A stretch of 63,790 nucleotides of DNA, from IMG/VR virus record IMGVR_UViG_3300036852_000142, positions 1-63,790 of that record; one strand, given 5' to 3'. Every line of letters starts with the position of its first letter. The stretch's first letter is position 1. A program made the position numbers and the translations under genes. Under the pieces are notes generated by a model that did not search any database, was not told the origin of the DNA, and saw nothing but the letters and a program-made list of their open reading frames with translations. Shown piece after piece: positions 31,803 through 40,879 of the stretch. This DNA comes from a virus.

Positions 31803-33226
31803 TACTCCAACTCCGCTCGCAGACTTCCATCGGTATCTAATATAACCGAGGTCGCACCGTTAGAATCTAAGCTAATGATCAATGCTCCGTTCGAGTCCAA
31901 GACAATGCTTGTTGGATTCAGAACCTGGCTTATCAACCCGCCACTTATAACAATGCTTCCGAAGGCTTCCTGGCTTACCACTCCGGTTAATGAGATTGTT
32001 GTGGTCGCATTCAAAACAAACGCGCCAAAAGCCTCGGCTGACCCAATCCCGCTAATAGCAATAAGATGATTAACCTTGAGAATGCCAAACGCTTCGCTGG
32101 AAACTATTCCGCTCAACCCAATTGAGACAGCGCCACGTAGAATTTCTGGTGTTCCAAACACTTCACCAGATCCGATTCCAGTCAAACTCACGAATACTGG
32201 GCCACCTGTGAGGATCGAAGAACCAAAAACCTCGCCGCTTCCTATACCCGGAAGCACAATAGTGCGATTCAACTGTGATGTGCCAAAGGTTTCTAGTGAA
32301 CCAATCCCTGTGAGTTGAATTGCTCGGTTTATCTGTGCTGTCCCAAAGTTTTCAACCGAGCCTATCCCTGGCGGACTTATTGTTACTGCGCCTGGTTGTA
32401 GGGCTGGAGTTCCGAAACTCTCTTGAGACGTAATCGCCGAAAGGCTAATAACAAATGCGCCGCTATTAACGATCAATGAGCCGAAAGTCTCTCCACTGGG
32501 AATACCAGTCAGCGAAATCGTTACGCTTCCCACCTGAATTGTTGTACTTCCGAAAGTTTCAGTACTGGCAATCCCGCTCAGTAATAATCGTAGATTTATT
32601 TGAGGCGTGCCAAAGCCTTCAGACGAGCCAATTCCACTGAGAGTAATGGTGCGATTGACGTAGTGAGATCCAAAACTTTCGGATGAGACGATTCCTACCA
32701 GATTGATCGTGTGATTGATCTGAGGCGCGCCAAATAGTTCTTGTGACGCAATTCCACTTAAAGTAATCGTTACTGCCCCACCGGAAAGCGTAAGAGTACC
32801 AAACGCTTCTACGCTTCCTATTGCGCTCGGCGAAACTGTCTGGTTCAGCCTGAACGTGCCAAACGTTTCTGCCGAACTAATGCCCGAAAGTGACAGGGCT
32901 TGATTGATCTTGGCGGTTCCAAAAGACTCGCCTGAGGTGATGGCCGTTGGGAATATTGAGACAGAACCACGCGCGACGGTGAGAGTCCCAAAAGCTTCTG
33001 CTGAACTTATTCCACTGGCTGTTATGTTTCGATTGATCTTGGCTGTACCGAAGGCTTCCGCCGAAGCGATTGCAGAAGTTGTGAGGTTACGGTTTAGCTT
33101 ATTGGTTCCAAACGCTTCTGCGCTGGCAATAGCGCCCACGCCTGAAACCGTTTGACTTACAGGCGGGAGAACGGCCGCAATTGGTTGGCCTTGCTGCGGC
33201 TGAGGAGGTGGATAGAATAACGCCAT
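31802..33226 (-). CDS. Repeat protein: 19 tandem GIxSxExFGT repeats (fibre-like)
   Basis: 474 residues with a Pro/Gln-rich start, then 19 repeats with core G-I-x-S-x-E-x-F-G-T in two length classes of about 20 and 23 residues, and a final strand-rich cap (IVLDSNGALIISLDSNGA). Such repeats occur in phage surface proteins and suggest a beta-solenoid or extended fibre. Located among virion proteins between head and tail-fibre genes. Confidence 0.75.
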   Translation of the reverse strand: MALFYPPPQPQQGQPIAAVLPPVSQTVSGVGAIASAEAFGTNKLNRNLTTSAIASAEAFGTAKINRNITASGISSAEAFGTLTVARGSVSIFPTAITSGESFGTAKINQALSLSGISSAETFGTFRLNQTVSPSAIGSVEAFGTLTLSGGAVTITLSGIASQELFGAPQINHTINLVGIVSSESFGSHYVNRTITLSGIGSSEGFGTPQINLRLLLSGIASTETFGSTTIQVGSVTISLTGIPSGETFGSLIVNSGAFVISLSAITSQESFGTPALQPGAVTISPPGIGSVENFGTAQINRAIQLTGIGSLETFGTSQLNRTIVLPGIGSGEVFGSSILTGGPVFVSLTGIGSGEVFGTPEILRGAVSIGLSGIVSSEAFGILKVNHLIAISGIGSAEAFGAFVLNATTTISLTGVVSQEAFGSIVISGGLISQVLNPTSIVLDSNGALIISLDSNGATSVILDTDGSLRAELE

Positions 33227-33232
33227 CCTATC

Positions 33233-33736
33233 TTATGTCAGTTCTTCGTAGGTAACAGTGATCGTCCAACCAGTAGTAGTTCCTGGCGCCGCCAGAAACC
33301 TTACGCACCAAACTGTGCTGGGAGGAATGATGATTCTCTCTTCAGGGGTAGGAACCCAGAACCATCCATTCAAATTATTAGGATTAACAAGATAGTGATT
33401 TGTGTATGTACCCCCAGAGTCGGCAGAGGAGTTGATCCCAATCCGGCCTGCGCCACCAATAACGCTTGTGTTTCCAACTAGTCCTGAGGCTGGGCCACCT
33501 AGTGGAGAAATATTTTGAGGCGTGACGGAAGTAGTTGTCAGAGTGCCAGCAGTATCGCGAGTTGAACAGGCAATTCTAACCTGAGCCGCTGTTGCGGTGG
33601 CGTTCTGCGTAATTTCAATCCGCCGAATCGCAATCCGCGCTCCTGCCACTACGCCCGCTGCTGTTTGCAAGGCCAGTAAAACATTCCCGGTGCCTAGAGT
33701 CATGTTCTCGCCAGGAGCTGTATAGATTCTGCCCAT
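33233..33736 (-). CDS. Virion surface protein (beta-sandwich)
   Basis: 167 residues, Thr/Gly/Ala-rich with alternating hydrophobic residues, consistent with a compact beta-sandwich; the C-terminus (STVWCVRFLAAPG...WTITVTYEE) is typical of phage decoration proteins. Role inferred from composition and neighbours only. Confidence 0.6.
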   Translation of the reverse strand: MGRIYTAPGENMTLGTGNVLLALQTAAGVVAGARIAIRRIEITQNATATAAQVRIACSTRDTAGTLTTTSVTPQNISPLGGPASGLVGNTSVIGGAGRIGINSSADSGGTYTNHYLVNPNNLNGWFWVPTPEERIIIPPSTVWCVRFLAAPGTTTGWTITVTYEELT

Positions 33737-33746
33737 TTATTTCTCC

Positions 33747-34700
33747 TTACTGTGCTAATAATGCTTGCATCTTATGTGAAGGTGGTGGATAAATTCCTGC
33801 GGCTGCCGCAGTGAAATAGCCAACCAAGAAAAAATCATTAGTAGTCGCCGCTATTTTCCCTTGGATCAGTTGCGAACCGTCTGCTTCCACCATCGCCATT
33901 GGATGACGATCTGCGAGTTTGTAAATATCTTCCGCTGAGCCGTTCTTTCGTAGAGCATAGTTACTGCTGCTAGCAACAGTGACTTCTATGAGTCCACCGA
34001 TAGCGCCAGCGGGAAGGGCGGACAAGGCAGCATAAGCACCCGTTGAGCCGAGTGATAAATCGGTAGCATTGTCTAAAAAAGTTGCGTCTGACTTGATGTA
34101 GCCAACCAAGAAGAAATCAAGACTAGTGTTGCTGATGTAACCTTCACAAATCTCGGAACCATCTACACCAATAATCCACCCACCAGCAGAGTGATTAGCC
34201 ATTTGGCTTATGCGGTTGTCTGTCGATCCATTCTTGCGTAAACCAAAATCGTATCGAGTTGGCCCATTGATAATTTCAAAGATCGCGCCGATGGCCGTGT
34301 CGCCGCCTGTGTCTCCACTAATGTTTATCGCTGTCCAAGCAGCAGTAGCGGTAAGAGATTTGTTGACAGCATTGTCGAAGAAAACCGCGTCGGTGGTGAA
34401 GTAGCCGACAATATAAACATCAATGTTTGTTGTGTCACCGACATAAGCCTCAAAAATTCCGCTGCCATCTAAACCAATCGCCGCCCAAATATGGTTGTTA
34501 CGCGACAGAATAGGAATACGATTGTCGGTCGAACCGTTCTTCCGCCAACCAACAGCGTAGTCGGTCGTGCCAATGATATTAACAATATGAAGCATTACCC
34601 CCGAGGCACCGGAAGGTACACCAAAAGAAGTTGCGTCAACGTCAGTCCATGCCGATGCTGAGCCGGGGGTGACTTCTACGGGTGTAATGAAAGCTGCCAT
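33747..34700 (-). CDS. Virion protein with three homologous domains
   Basis: 317 residues comprising three copies of a domain of about 95 residues, each with a RKNGS core (WRKNGSTDNRI, LRKNGSTDNRI, LRKNGSAEDIY), a later DGS motif and a closing FLVGYF-type strand. Triplicated beta-domains suggest a trimer-like surface knob or receptor-binding unit. Function inferred from structure of the sequence. Confidence 0.65.
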   Translation of the reverse strand: MAAFITPVEVTPGSASAWTDVDATSFGVPSGASGVMLHIVNIIGTTDYAVGWRKNGSTDNRIPILSRNNHIWAAIGLDGSGIFEAYVGDTTNIDVYIVGYFTTDAVFFDNAVNKSLTATAAWTAINISGDTGGDTAIGAIFEIINGPTRYDFGLRKNGSTDNRISQMANHSAGGWIIGVDGSEICEGYISNTSLDFFLVGYIKSDATFLDNATDLSLGSTGAYAALSALPAGAIGGLIEVTVASSSNYALRKNGSAEDIYKLADRHPMAMVEADGSQLIQGKIAATTNDFFLVGYFTAAAAGIYPPPSHKMQALLAQ

Positions 34701-34701
34701 C

Positions 34702-35115
34702 TCAAGCTAAGATTATTTCCATACCTTGCAGCTTGGCAGTATCCATTTGAAGTTGAGCCTCGGTCGAGTAAGTCATAACCACTAAGCCCAAGTCGTTGGT
34801 TATATCGTTATAAAGCGAAGTGTCTATTTTTTCACCTATCGGCTGCTTCATATTTTCGTTATGAAATTCAACTGTATAAAGCCAGAAAAGATAAGCATGG
34901 AGTTTGTCAAAAAGAGCCTTCGACTGTACTGGCGTGGCTCCAAGATCATAGATCTTCCCATCAGCTTTGAAGGGCTTCGATAACCCCTGCTTCCAGAAGT
35001 TGTAATAGCAATCTGAAAGCTCGTCATGCAACACCTCGAACTTCTTATCAACAATTGCACGAAGTTCCGCAAATTGTATGTTTGTACGGTTTCTTTCAGA
35101 AGACTGATACATCAC
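34702..35115 (-). CDS. Hypothetical helical protein
   Basis: 137 residues, helical and aromatic, with no hydrophobic export signal. It overlaps the end of the secreted beta-helix gene by four bases and is followed by the triplicate virion protein. Could be a chaperone or attachment protein for either; no family recognised. Confidence 0.55.
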   Translation of the reverse strand: MMYQSSERNRTNIQFAELRAIVDKKFEVLHDELSDCYYNFWKQGLSKPFKADGKIYDLGATPVQSKALFDKLHAYLFWLYTVEFHNENMKQPIGEKIDTSLYNDITNDLGLVVMTYSTEAQLQMDTAKLQGMEIILA

Positions 35116-36650
35116 TTCTTTATCAGAACAAACACCCCGAATTCCGGTGCTGTGTGCGCGTTGACATTCGGGAAGTGGGTGATCTGCGATGCTCCCAACA
35201 GCGGCACGGCAATTAACCCGGTCATAGGAATATTAACTGTGGGATTACTCGCCGAATATGTTCCTGTCGCTACCGGTGGGCCATAGAAGTTCTGCGCATC
35301 GCGAACTTCATACTGCTCGCCGTCCTGCAAGCCAGAAGTGGAAATGTTGACTTGAACAGACAAGAGGTTGTCCCAGTTATAGATAGCGATATTCGCTCGC
35401 CCGCGTTCATACTGATTGGGACGAATGAAAATTTGATTTCCGCTAGTCGGATAACCAGTGGTAGCCGTAATCAAAGTATTGTTGCTCTGCGTGATTGTCT
35501 GCCAAGGCCCAAAATACAATGCACCGTTGGCATTTGTTCCGTTAACTAGATAGTTGCCCGTGGCTGTCACGTTGAAATGTGTCGGCGTTGGGTAGTACGA
35601 CAGCCATGCTCCTCCCATGCTTTCTGTTCTCCGGTTGTAAGTTCGGTTGTTCATGATCACCAAGTCGTGCATCGGACAACAATCCCGTGTGTAGGTGAGT
35701 AGGTTCCACTGCCCATTCTCAAACAGAATGTTGTTATCAAAGGTGGTGGAGTTGACGTAAGCCGAACCATCAGAACTCATTTTCAGCCCTACAGTGAAGT
35801 TCTTGAACGAAATGTTGTCGCGTAACATGCGAATCGTAGTGGACGTGTTCTGTCCATACACCGCGCTGCCTTCCTTGGTGTTGTTAATTCCTCTATACGC
35901 TCCAATGCCCCAGAAGAGAGAGCCGTAAATCTCACCTCCCACAGCAGTTTTCCAGAAACCAATTCCTGGATGCCCAGTGTCATGGATGACCATGTTGATG
36001 GCCTTGTTGCCTACTCCGAACATGGAGATCCCTGGAGAATGGTCGGCAGAGTTGACCACATTCCGCGTCACACTTGCGGAATTCGTAATCTCGAATCCCC
36101 ACCACCACGCATAAGGCCCGTTAGACGTAATGCCCCCGTTCACTGTGGCGCGCTCTCCCGGATAGCCTCTTATAATTACCGGAGCCGCTGCGGTGCCGCC
36201 TAAGTTGCTGGCGAAGATTGTTGCGCCACCTGTCCCATAACCGCCCCCACGCAGACAAACAGTTTTGCCAGGCTGCGAGCCCTTTTGCAGCGCTGCCGAT
36301 AAACTCAATGGACTAGCGAGCGTCCCGGTTCCGGTGGCACTACCGTTCGCAGCAACATAGTAGTCGCAGGTAAACGCTATCGGTGACGGGCTGGGCACCG
36401 GCGACGGACTCGGCACCGGAGTTGGTGTGGGCGTTGGCTCAGGTGTTGGTGTTGCTGTCGGCGTTGGGGTCGGCGTTGCTGTTGGAATTGGTGTCGGCGC
36501 AGGCGTTGGTGTTGGCGTTGCGCAGGGCACAATTTGAGTTACCTGCGACTGCCGATCCGCCGCAATCACTGTCTCAAGACACTTCTCCTGGGCCTGGGTT
36601 GAGATGCTAAGAGAAAGAATAAACGTGCAGAGGAAGGGAATAACTTTCAT
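35112..36650 (-). CDS. Signal-peptide protein with Pro-Thr linker and beta-helix domain
   Basis: 512 residues. Residues 1-21 are a Sec signal peptide ([16 protein letters not shown] core, cleavage after Ala-Gln-Ala-type site). Residues about 43-90 are a PTPTP/SPSP linker. From about 95 on, repeated strands with Asn/Gly turns ([24 protein letters not shown]) predict a right-handed beta-helix as in polysaccharide lyases. A signal peptide on a late phage gene is unusual; it is likely an acquired host gene exported by the cell, perhaps to alter surface polysaccharide. Confidence 0.65.
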   Translation of the reverse strand: MKVIPFLCTFILSLSISTQAQEKCLETVIAADRQSQVTQIVPCATPTPTPAPTPIPTATPTPTPTATPTPEPTPTPTPVPSPSPVPSPSPIAFTCDYYVAANGSATGTGTLASPLSLSAALQKGSQPGKTVCLRGGGYGTGGATIFASNLGGTAAAPVIIRGYPGERATVNGGITSNGPYAWWWGFEITNSASVTRNVVNSADHSPGISMFGVGNKAINMVIHDTGHPGIGFWKTAVGGEIYGSLFWGIGAYRGINNTKEGSAVYGQNTSTTIRMLRDNISFKNFTVGLKMSSDGSAYVNSTTFDNNILFENGQWNLLTYTRDCCPMHDLVIMNNRTYNRRTESMGGAWLSYYPTPTHFNVTATGNYLVNGTNANGALYFGPWQTITQSNNTLITATTGYPTSGNQIFIRPNQYERGRANIAIYNWDNLLSVQVNISTSGLQDGEQYEVRDAQNFYGPPVATGTYSASNPTVNIPMTGLIAVPLLGASQITHFPNVNAHTAPEFGVFVLIKK

Positions 36651-36691
36651 TCCCTAAGAGTACTAACTATTTGATGTTTATTTGTGAGAGG

Positions 36692-36853
36692 CTACTTCGT
36701 CGGCTTCCGTGCGCCACCCTGCTTCAAGGGCTTCAACTTCAGTTTGCGGCGAATCAAGTTTGAGTCCGACTCGCCGTCTTTCGCCTGCCTCCGAAGTCGA
36801 TCAAGCTCTTCGGGCAACAGAGTAACTTTAATTTGTGGTTTTGTAGTAGGCAT
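36692..36853 (-). CDS. Ribbon-helix-helix small regulator
   Basis: A 53-codon frame from ATG 36853. QIKVTLLPEELDRLRRQAKD followed by a second helix and Lys-rich tail is the Arc/CopG ribbon-helix-helix pattern. It ends the VWA operon and could autoregulate it through the palindrome at 39210-39232; this pairing is inferred. Confidence 0.6.
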   Translation of the reverse strand: MPTTKPQIKVTLLPEELDRLRRQAKDGESDSNLIRRKLKLKPLKQGGARKPTK

Positions 36854-36931
36854 TTAGTTTTTTGGCCCCCGCCCCAAGCGAACGACTTGCGCCGCTCACG
36901 CTTTCGCGTTGGAGACTTGGAACGGGGATAG

Positions 36932-37243
36932 CTAAAACTCGTCGTCCTGTGGATCGGTTTGTAGGCCGACCCGCTCGTCGTACTTCGCTTCGACCACTGG
37001 ATAGCCCTCGTGAATCCGATAACCTCGTAAGACGTGCTTCACTGGGACGGGACAGAGCGATTGCCACGATTCGGTTGACGGATCGAACCGACCTTCAATT
37101 AGACAGAGAATTGAGTGACCGCCGTCTGACGTGTAGCAATACCATTGACTCAATTCGGTTGGTAGTTCAGAGTGATACGCCTTCCCTCGAATGAGAAAAG
37201 ACGTACCCTCAAAGAACTTCTCGATTATCTGAGCAGTGTTCAT
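36932..37243 (-). CDS. Hypothetical protein in VWA operon
   Basis: 103 residues, with several Trp/Tyr/Cys residues and an acidic C-terminus; no known motif. It follows the VWA gene by four bases, so is probably co-expressed with it. The 78-bp gap downstream contains an ACGC-GAAA-GCGT hairpin on the minus strand. Confidence 0.55.
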   Translation of the reverse strand: MNTAQIIEKFFEGTSFLIRGKAYHSELPTELSQWYCYTSDGGHSILCLIEGRFDPSTESWQSLCPVPVKHVLRGYRIHEGYPVVEAKYDERVGLQTDPQDDEF

Positions 37244-37247
37244 TTCT

Positions 37248-37829
37248 TTAAGCTTTCAAAAGTAATTGTCGCACTGTTGGCGCTAGCGCGTGGCCGTTTG
37301 TGCGCCCCCAGTCAGTACGCACTACCCGACCACCGGCGCTTCGCGCTAGACGGTGCATAAAAGCAATGGCTTCCTTATCTGAGTCTGGACCACAATAAAC
37401 CACGTCGATAATTCCGGTTAGTTTCTCAGCGGCCTCCAAAGCAGCGGCTTCGTCGTCCGGCTGTCCATCGGAAATTACTATTGTATGCCTTGGTCGATAT
37501 TGCCGACCGTACTCAAGCGCGTAGTGAAGTGCGGTGCTACCGTCAGGCTCAGGCAGGCTCTCAAACATTTCTTGAGCTGTGGAATTGAAAGCGATTATCC
37601 GAGCAGCTGGAAATTGCGGTCGTATCTGGTCCAAGGCTTCCTGTAAAACCGTGATCTTTTTCCGACTCCCAGCCGATTCGTCCATTGACCCGGACACGTC
37701 GCAAAGTAGTAGTACCTCTTTGGTAGCCCCGTCCAATCGCTTCTTAAACCGTGAAGTCTCGCCAGTGTCGGGAAGTTTAGACGCTTGCTGTAACAGCGAC
37801 TGAAGCGGATTAGCTATTCGAGTCTCCAT
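37248..37829 (-). CDS. VWA-domain protein with MIDAS motif
   Basis: 193 residues from ATG 37829 behind AAAGGAGGAG; the longer frame start has no site. DVSGSMDES is the DxSxS metal-ion adhesion motif and SDGQPDDEAA the second acidic site of a von Willebrand A domain. In bacteria such domains partner AAA ATPases or act in metal-dependent complexes; no ATPase is adjacent here, so the partner is unknown. Overlaps the coiled-coil gene upstream. Confidence 0.75.
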   Translation of the reverse strand: METRIANPLQSLLQQASKLPDTGETSRFKKRLDGATKEVLLLCDVSGSMDESAGSRKKITVLQEALDQIRPQFPAARIIAFNSTAQEMFESLPEPDGSTALHYALEYGRQYRPRHTIVISDGQPDDEAAALEAAEKLTGIIDVVYCGPDSDKEAIAFMHRLARSAGGRVVRTDWGRTNGHALAPTVRQLLLKA

Positions 37830-38526
37830 TGCTTTGCTCCTCCTTTTCAAAGTAATCACAACCAGCAAGAAACTTCGTTCCTGGGCGGTCGTAGGTTGGG
37901 TGCTCTTGTCCTTTAGCCTTGATATACCGCGCCCGAAACTTCGCACAAAATTCAATTAACTCAGGTTTGCGCGCCATTAAACCGCGCGAAGTCTTAATCT
38001 TGTTTTCGTCCGCGTTCCAGTCCACCAAGTGCGAATCGTCGTACTGATTACAGGTTGGATTGATTAAAACACGGACACCGTAGCGCGACTTCCAGTAGTT
38101 AATACTGATCGTGGCGGGGTCCCGTTCAACCAGTGCCGCAGCTTGTTTGAGCCAAGCGCGTTCTTCGTCCTCACGGATTTGCGCCTCTACCACTTTCTTC
38201 TTAGCTTCGGTGGCAAGTTCCTGTTCGCGTATCTCTTGCTGCTTGCGCTGGCGTTCAGTGTTTGCAGCAGACTCTCTTGCTTCGGTTTCTCGTCGTACTT
38301 CCTCTACCGCTTCCTTCGCTAACCGTTCACGTTCCAGCGCCCGCAGTCTGGCGGCCTCGCGTTCACTGGCCTCTGTGCGAATACGAGCCTTCTCGGACTC
38401 GTCCAAAACAGCGCTACGAGAAGCTGTGGCAACGGCTGGATTACGAGAAACGGCTTCCTGGCAAGCCTCACGGATTAGAGTGACAAGTTGATCGTCGGTG
38501 AGTTGGGAAAAGTCTAAGGAGGTCAT
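37810..38526 (-). CDS. Coiled-coil protein of VWA operon
   Basis: 238 residues. A long Glu/Arg/Ala coiled coil (about 45-130) is followed by a globular C-terminus with ISINYWKSRYGVRV and two Cys. It is coupled to the zinc protein before and VWA protein after. No known function; likely a scaffold for the VWA protein. Confidence 0.6.
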   Translation of the reverse strand: MTSLDFSQLTDDQLVTLIREACQEAVSRNPAVATASRSAVLDESEKARIRTEASEREAARLRALERERLAKEAVEEVRRETEARESAANTERQRKQQEIREQELATEAKKKVVEAQIREDEERAWLKQAAALVERDPATISINYWKSRYGVRVLINPTCNQYDDSHLVDWNADENKIKTSRGLMARKPELIEFCAKFRARYIKAKGQEHPTYDRPGTKFLAGCDYFEKEEQSNGDSNS

Positions 38527-39101
38527 TACGCCACCTCCTTTTTCTCGCCAGTCGCTGAAAACTCAGCAGCCGCCGTAGGGCAAAGCGTGTCAAGTCTGGC
38601 TTCCAACTGCGCGGCCACGTACTGTTGGCCAGAGTGATCGCGTCCGTCAATCCACTTGCGACTCTCAATCCAAGTGCGAGGCTCGTCCTGCAAAAGCACT
38701 AGCGCGTCGTTGATCTCTTGCGTCGCGGTTTTGGTAAACTTAAAACTCTTTTCTACTTCCCAGTCCCAATTTCCATTGATTGCCCCAAACAGTTTTAAGT
38801 CTCGCAGCGCGGACGCGAGATCGTATTGAAGGGCGGAAGCAAGGAAACTGGCGCGCAGTGTCTCAGCCCAAGCAATTTGCTTCGGGCTTCCGGTTAATTC
38901 GGGTAGGCCAGAAGCCTTAGCAGATTCGGCTGCTTGTGCAGACTGCTCCGCGTGCTGTTTCTGCTTTTCTTCCTGAAAACAGTCAGAACACAGGCGACTT
39001 GGGCCTACGTTCTCTAGCCACCACTCTCGGTTCTTGTGTGGGCCCGTTAGGTTGTGGGTTTCGGTGTGTCCGCAGGCGTGTTCAACTTCGTATTTTGCCA
39101 C
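38526..39101 (-). CDS. CGH-type zinc protein, first gene of VWA operon
   Basis: 191 residues from GTG 39101, which follows AAGGAGATAAAACA; an ATG at 39206 lies inside the promoter and is rejected. The N-terminal EVEHACGHTETHNL plus LCSDC form a likely zinc site, and GSPKQIAWAETLR is a motif shared with widespread plasmid and element proteins of unknown function. Lead gene of an operon with its own strong promoter. Confidence 0.65.
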   Translation of the reverse strand: MAKYEVEHACGHTETHNLTGPHKNREWWLENVGPSRLCSDCFQEEKQKQHAEQSAQAAESAKASGLPELTGSPKQIAWAETLRASFLASALQYDLASALRDLKLFGAINGNWDWEVEKSFKFTKTATQEINDALVLLQDEPRTWIESRKWIDGRDHSGQQYVAAQLEARLDTLCPTAAAEFSATGEKKEVA

Positions 39102-39176
39102 TGTTTTATCTCCTTTTTTGCTCTTTCGAGCGCCCCGCGTTGGTTCGGTCGCGGCCCCGTGTTTTTCAATACTGGA

Positions 39177-39206
39177 ATTATCCCACAGGTAGGCCACTTG
39201 AGTCAA
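39177..39206 (-). promoter_or_regulatory. Strong sigma70-like promoter of VWA operon
   Basis: On the minus strand TTGACT (39206-39201), 18 bp and GATAAT (39182-39177), each one mismatch from consensus, 76 bases before GTG 39101. Confidence 0.7.
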
Positions 39207-39209
39207 GCG

Positions 39210-39232
39210 AAATCGAAAGATTTTTTCGATTT
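39210..39232. promoter_or_regulatory. Palindromic operator upstream of -35
   Basis: A perfect 9-bp inverted repeat AAATCGAAA..TTTCGATTT with five central bases ends four bases from the -35 box of the VWA promoter. It is A/T-rich, and is a likely site for a regulator such as the ribbon-helix-helix protein at 36692-36853, or an UP-type element. The rest of 39233-39475 has no gene. Confidence 0.6.
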
Positions 39233-39475
39233 ATTTTGCGTATTTTAGTAAGGAATCTCAGACGCCAAAGGCCCGTTTTTGCTGGCTTTTTGGGCGATTT
39301 TTCAAGCGATTTGGCCCTATCTGGCTAACTATTGCAAACATTAGCTTTTCAGTCTCGATTTAAGGCGTTTTCCAGGGAAGGGCGGTACAAGTAGGCTACT
39401 TGCGAGGAAAGAAAAGTGCAGGGCTTTCTGGCTAGATATTTGTGAGAGAGGCTTCAAACTCCCAAAGATCCCACC

Positions 39476-39769
39476 TTAACGACCTTTCCGGGCCTCACGT
39501 ATATCTGTTTTGATTTCCGACAAGTCGTTCCGCGTGGCATCAATAAACTGCTTGAATTCTTCCCTAGTAATCTGTCGATCCATGATCTTATTCAAGTCGT
39601 CGCGATCAGCTTTTATCTGCCGTTCTAAATTATCAATTCGCTGCATTTGCTCTCCCGCAGTATATCTGACAGTTCCGTAAGCTCCCGCGATAGCAATGAT
39701 TAGCGGCAAGACAAATTGAAGCACGAGTAATGCGGTCTTTCCATTTAGTGAGCGTGGCTCGTTTGTCAT
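39476..39769 (-). CDS. Single-span membrane protein with coiled coil (lysis-type)
   Basis: 97 residues: one transmembrane segment at about 13-35, then a charged coiled coil to the end. This inner-membrane anchor plus periplasmic coil resembles spanin or holin-antiholin components of phage lysis modules. No catalytic motif; class inferred from topology. Confidence 0.6.
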   Translation of the reverse strand: MTNEPRSLNGKTALLVLQFVLPLIIAIAGAYGTVRYTAGEQMQRIDNLERQIKADRDDLNKIMDRQITREEFKQFIDATRNDLSEIKTDIREARKGR

Positions 39770-39793
39770 TCATGGAAACCTCGCCGCAAATCT

Positions 39794-40216
39794 TTAGTGG
39801 ATGCACAACAATTTGAACGCTTCGCACATAAAACGGTTATTCGCGTCCTCAATCTTTCGCCTTAAGGCGTCACGTTCTGCGGTAAGAGACGCGATCAATT
39901 CCTTTTGGGCCGCGAGTTGGGCTCTCGTCCCTGTTTGCGCTTCTTCATAAACCACCACGAGCGCTGCGGTATTTTTTTTTCCTGCCGCCACTTCCTGTTG
40001 CGCGGAGTTTAGTAACACTCGCTGAGCGACATTCTCCCGCTCAAGGGCTTCCACGCGCAATGCTTTTGCTTCAGCTTTCGCTTCAGCGACTGCGGCTTTC
40101 ATTGCCTCTATTGCCGCCTTCAGCTCATCGGGTGAACAAGGGGCAGCGGGAGATGGTGCCGGCGTCTGGGCCATAGCGCCTACATAGAGAACCAGCAATA
40201 GGAGAAACGTTCTCAC
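39794..40216 (-). CDS. Exported coiled-coil protein (spanin-like)
   Basis: 140 residues with an N-terminal signal sequence (FLLLLVLYVGAMAQ core), a Pro/Ala linker and a long Ala/Glu coiled coil (about 30-130). Suggests a periplasmic spanin-type lysis protein. Overlaps the upstream gene by four bases. Confidence 0.6.
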   Translation of the reverse strand: MRTFLLLLVLYVGAMAQTPAPSPAAPCSPDELKAAIEAMKAAVAEAKAEAKALRVEALERENVAQRVLLNSAQQEVAAGKKNTAALVVVYEEAQTGTRAQLAAQKELIASLTAERDALRRKIEDANNRFMCEAFKLLCIH

Positions 40217-40701
40217 TTCGGTTTCTCCTGCACGCCGTCATCGCCTTGTTGTAGTTCAGGTTGCTGCTTCCCGACGACTGTAAGCCCAGTGAGACCGGCT
40301 GGGTTATCAGCATCGAGTCGAGCCATGTCAAAAGCTAACTTGAACATTTGGGCTTTAGCCTGTTCTCTTGGCCGCATGTCTTCGCTTATATCTTCGCTAC
40401 GATGATCCAGCCCCGCAAATAACTGCTCTTTCTTCTCCGCCGGCAAAGGTACACCTGGGTCCAGCAAAGACTCGGCTATTAACCTATCCAATGGTGCATA
40501 TCTTTCGTGAGGGTGCGTTAGCTCAGCCGCTAGCACCGTCTTGACGTATCCCCAGAACGGGACCACGCTTACGCCGAGCTTGCCCTCAAGGACAGCCATG
40601 CGGTCAGCTTGTGCCTTGAGACGCGCTAACACCAAAGCGGCGGCAATCGCCACGACAAGAGCAAATACCACCAAACCAATTCCAATTAGGCGAGGATTCA
40701 T
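40213..40701 (-). CDS. Membrane-anchored protein of lysis region
   Basis: 162 residues with an N-terminal transmembrane segment (IGIGLVVFALVVAIAAALVLA) and a charged soluble domain. No motif recognised. Part of the chain of lysis/virion accessory genes. Confidence 0.6.
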   Translation of the reverse strand: MNPRLIGIGLVVFALVVAIAAALVLARLKAQADRMAVLEGKLGVSVVPFWGYVKTVLAAELTHPHERYAPLDRLIAESLLDPGVPLPAEKKEQLFAGLDHRSEDISEDMRPREQAKAQMFKLAFDMARLDADNPAGLTGLTVVGKQQPELQQGDDGVQEKPK

Positions 40702-40723
40702 AGGTTTAATTCAGCGGAAACAC

Positions 40724-40869
40724 TTTCAGGGCGATAAACTTTTCTTCTCCGGTCTGATTGTCTACTCACAGGACAGGGTTACTGTATTTAGTTTTTCTTT
40801 CGAGTTCTTCCTTTCTCAGTCAAAGCCATTCCTACAGTTCCCGGCAACCGAAAACTCATCGCCCTGAAA
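40724..40869 (-). ncRNA. Candidate structured element closed by perfect 12-bp stem
   Basis: TTTCAGGGCGAT (40724-40735) and ATCGCCCTGAAA (40858-40869) are perfect reverse complements enclosing 122 bases in a spacer without a gene. Inner short stems are possible (for example ACAG..CTGT). The strand is assumed from neighbouring genes. Compare the element at 62441-62566, which has the same arm length and similar size. Confidence 0.5.
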
Positions 40870-40879
40870 TTCTTTTAGT

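Noticed and set aside
36862-37194. Plus-strand 110-codon Arg-rich frame
   Set aside because: Lies opposite a minus-strand gene of the VWA operon and has no initiation site.
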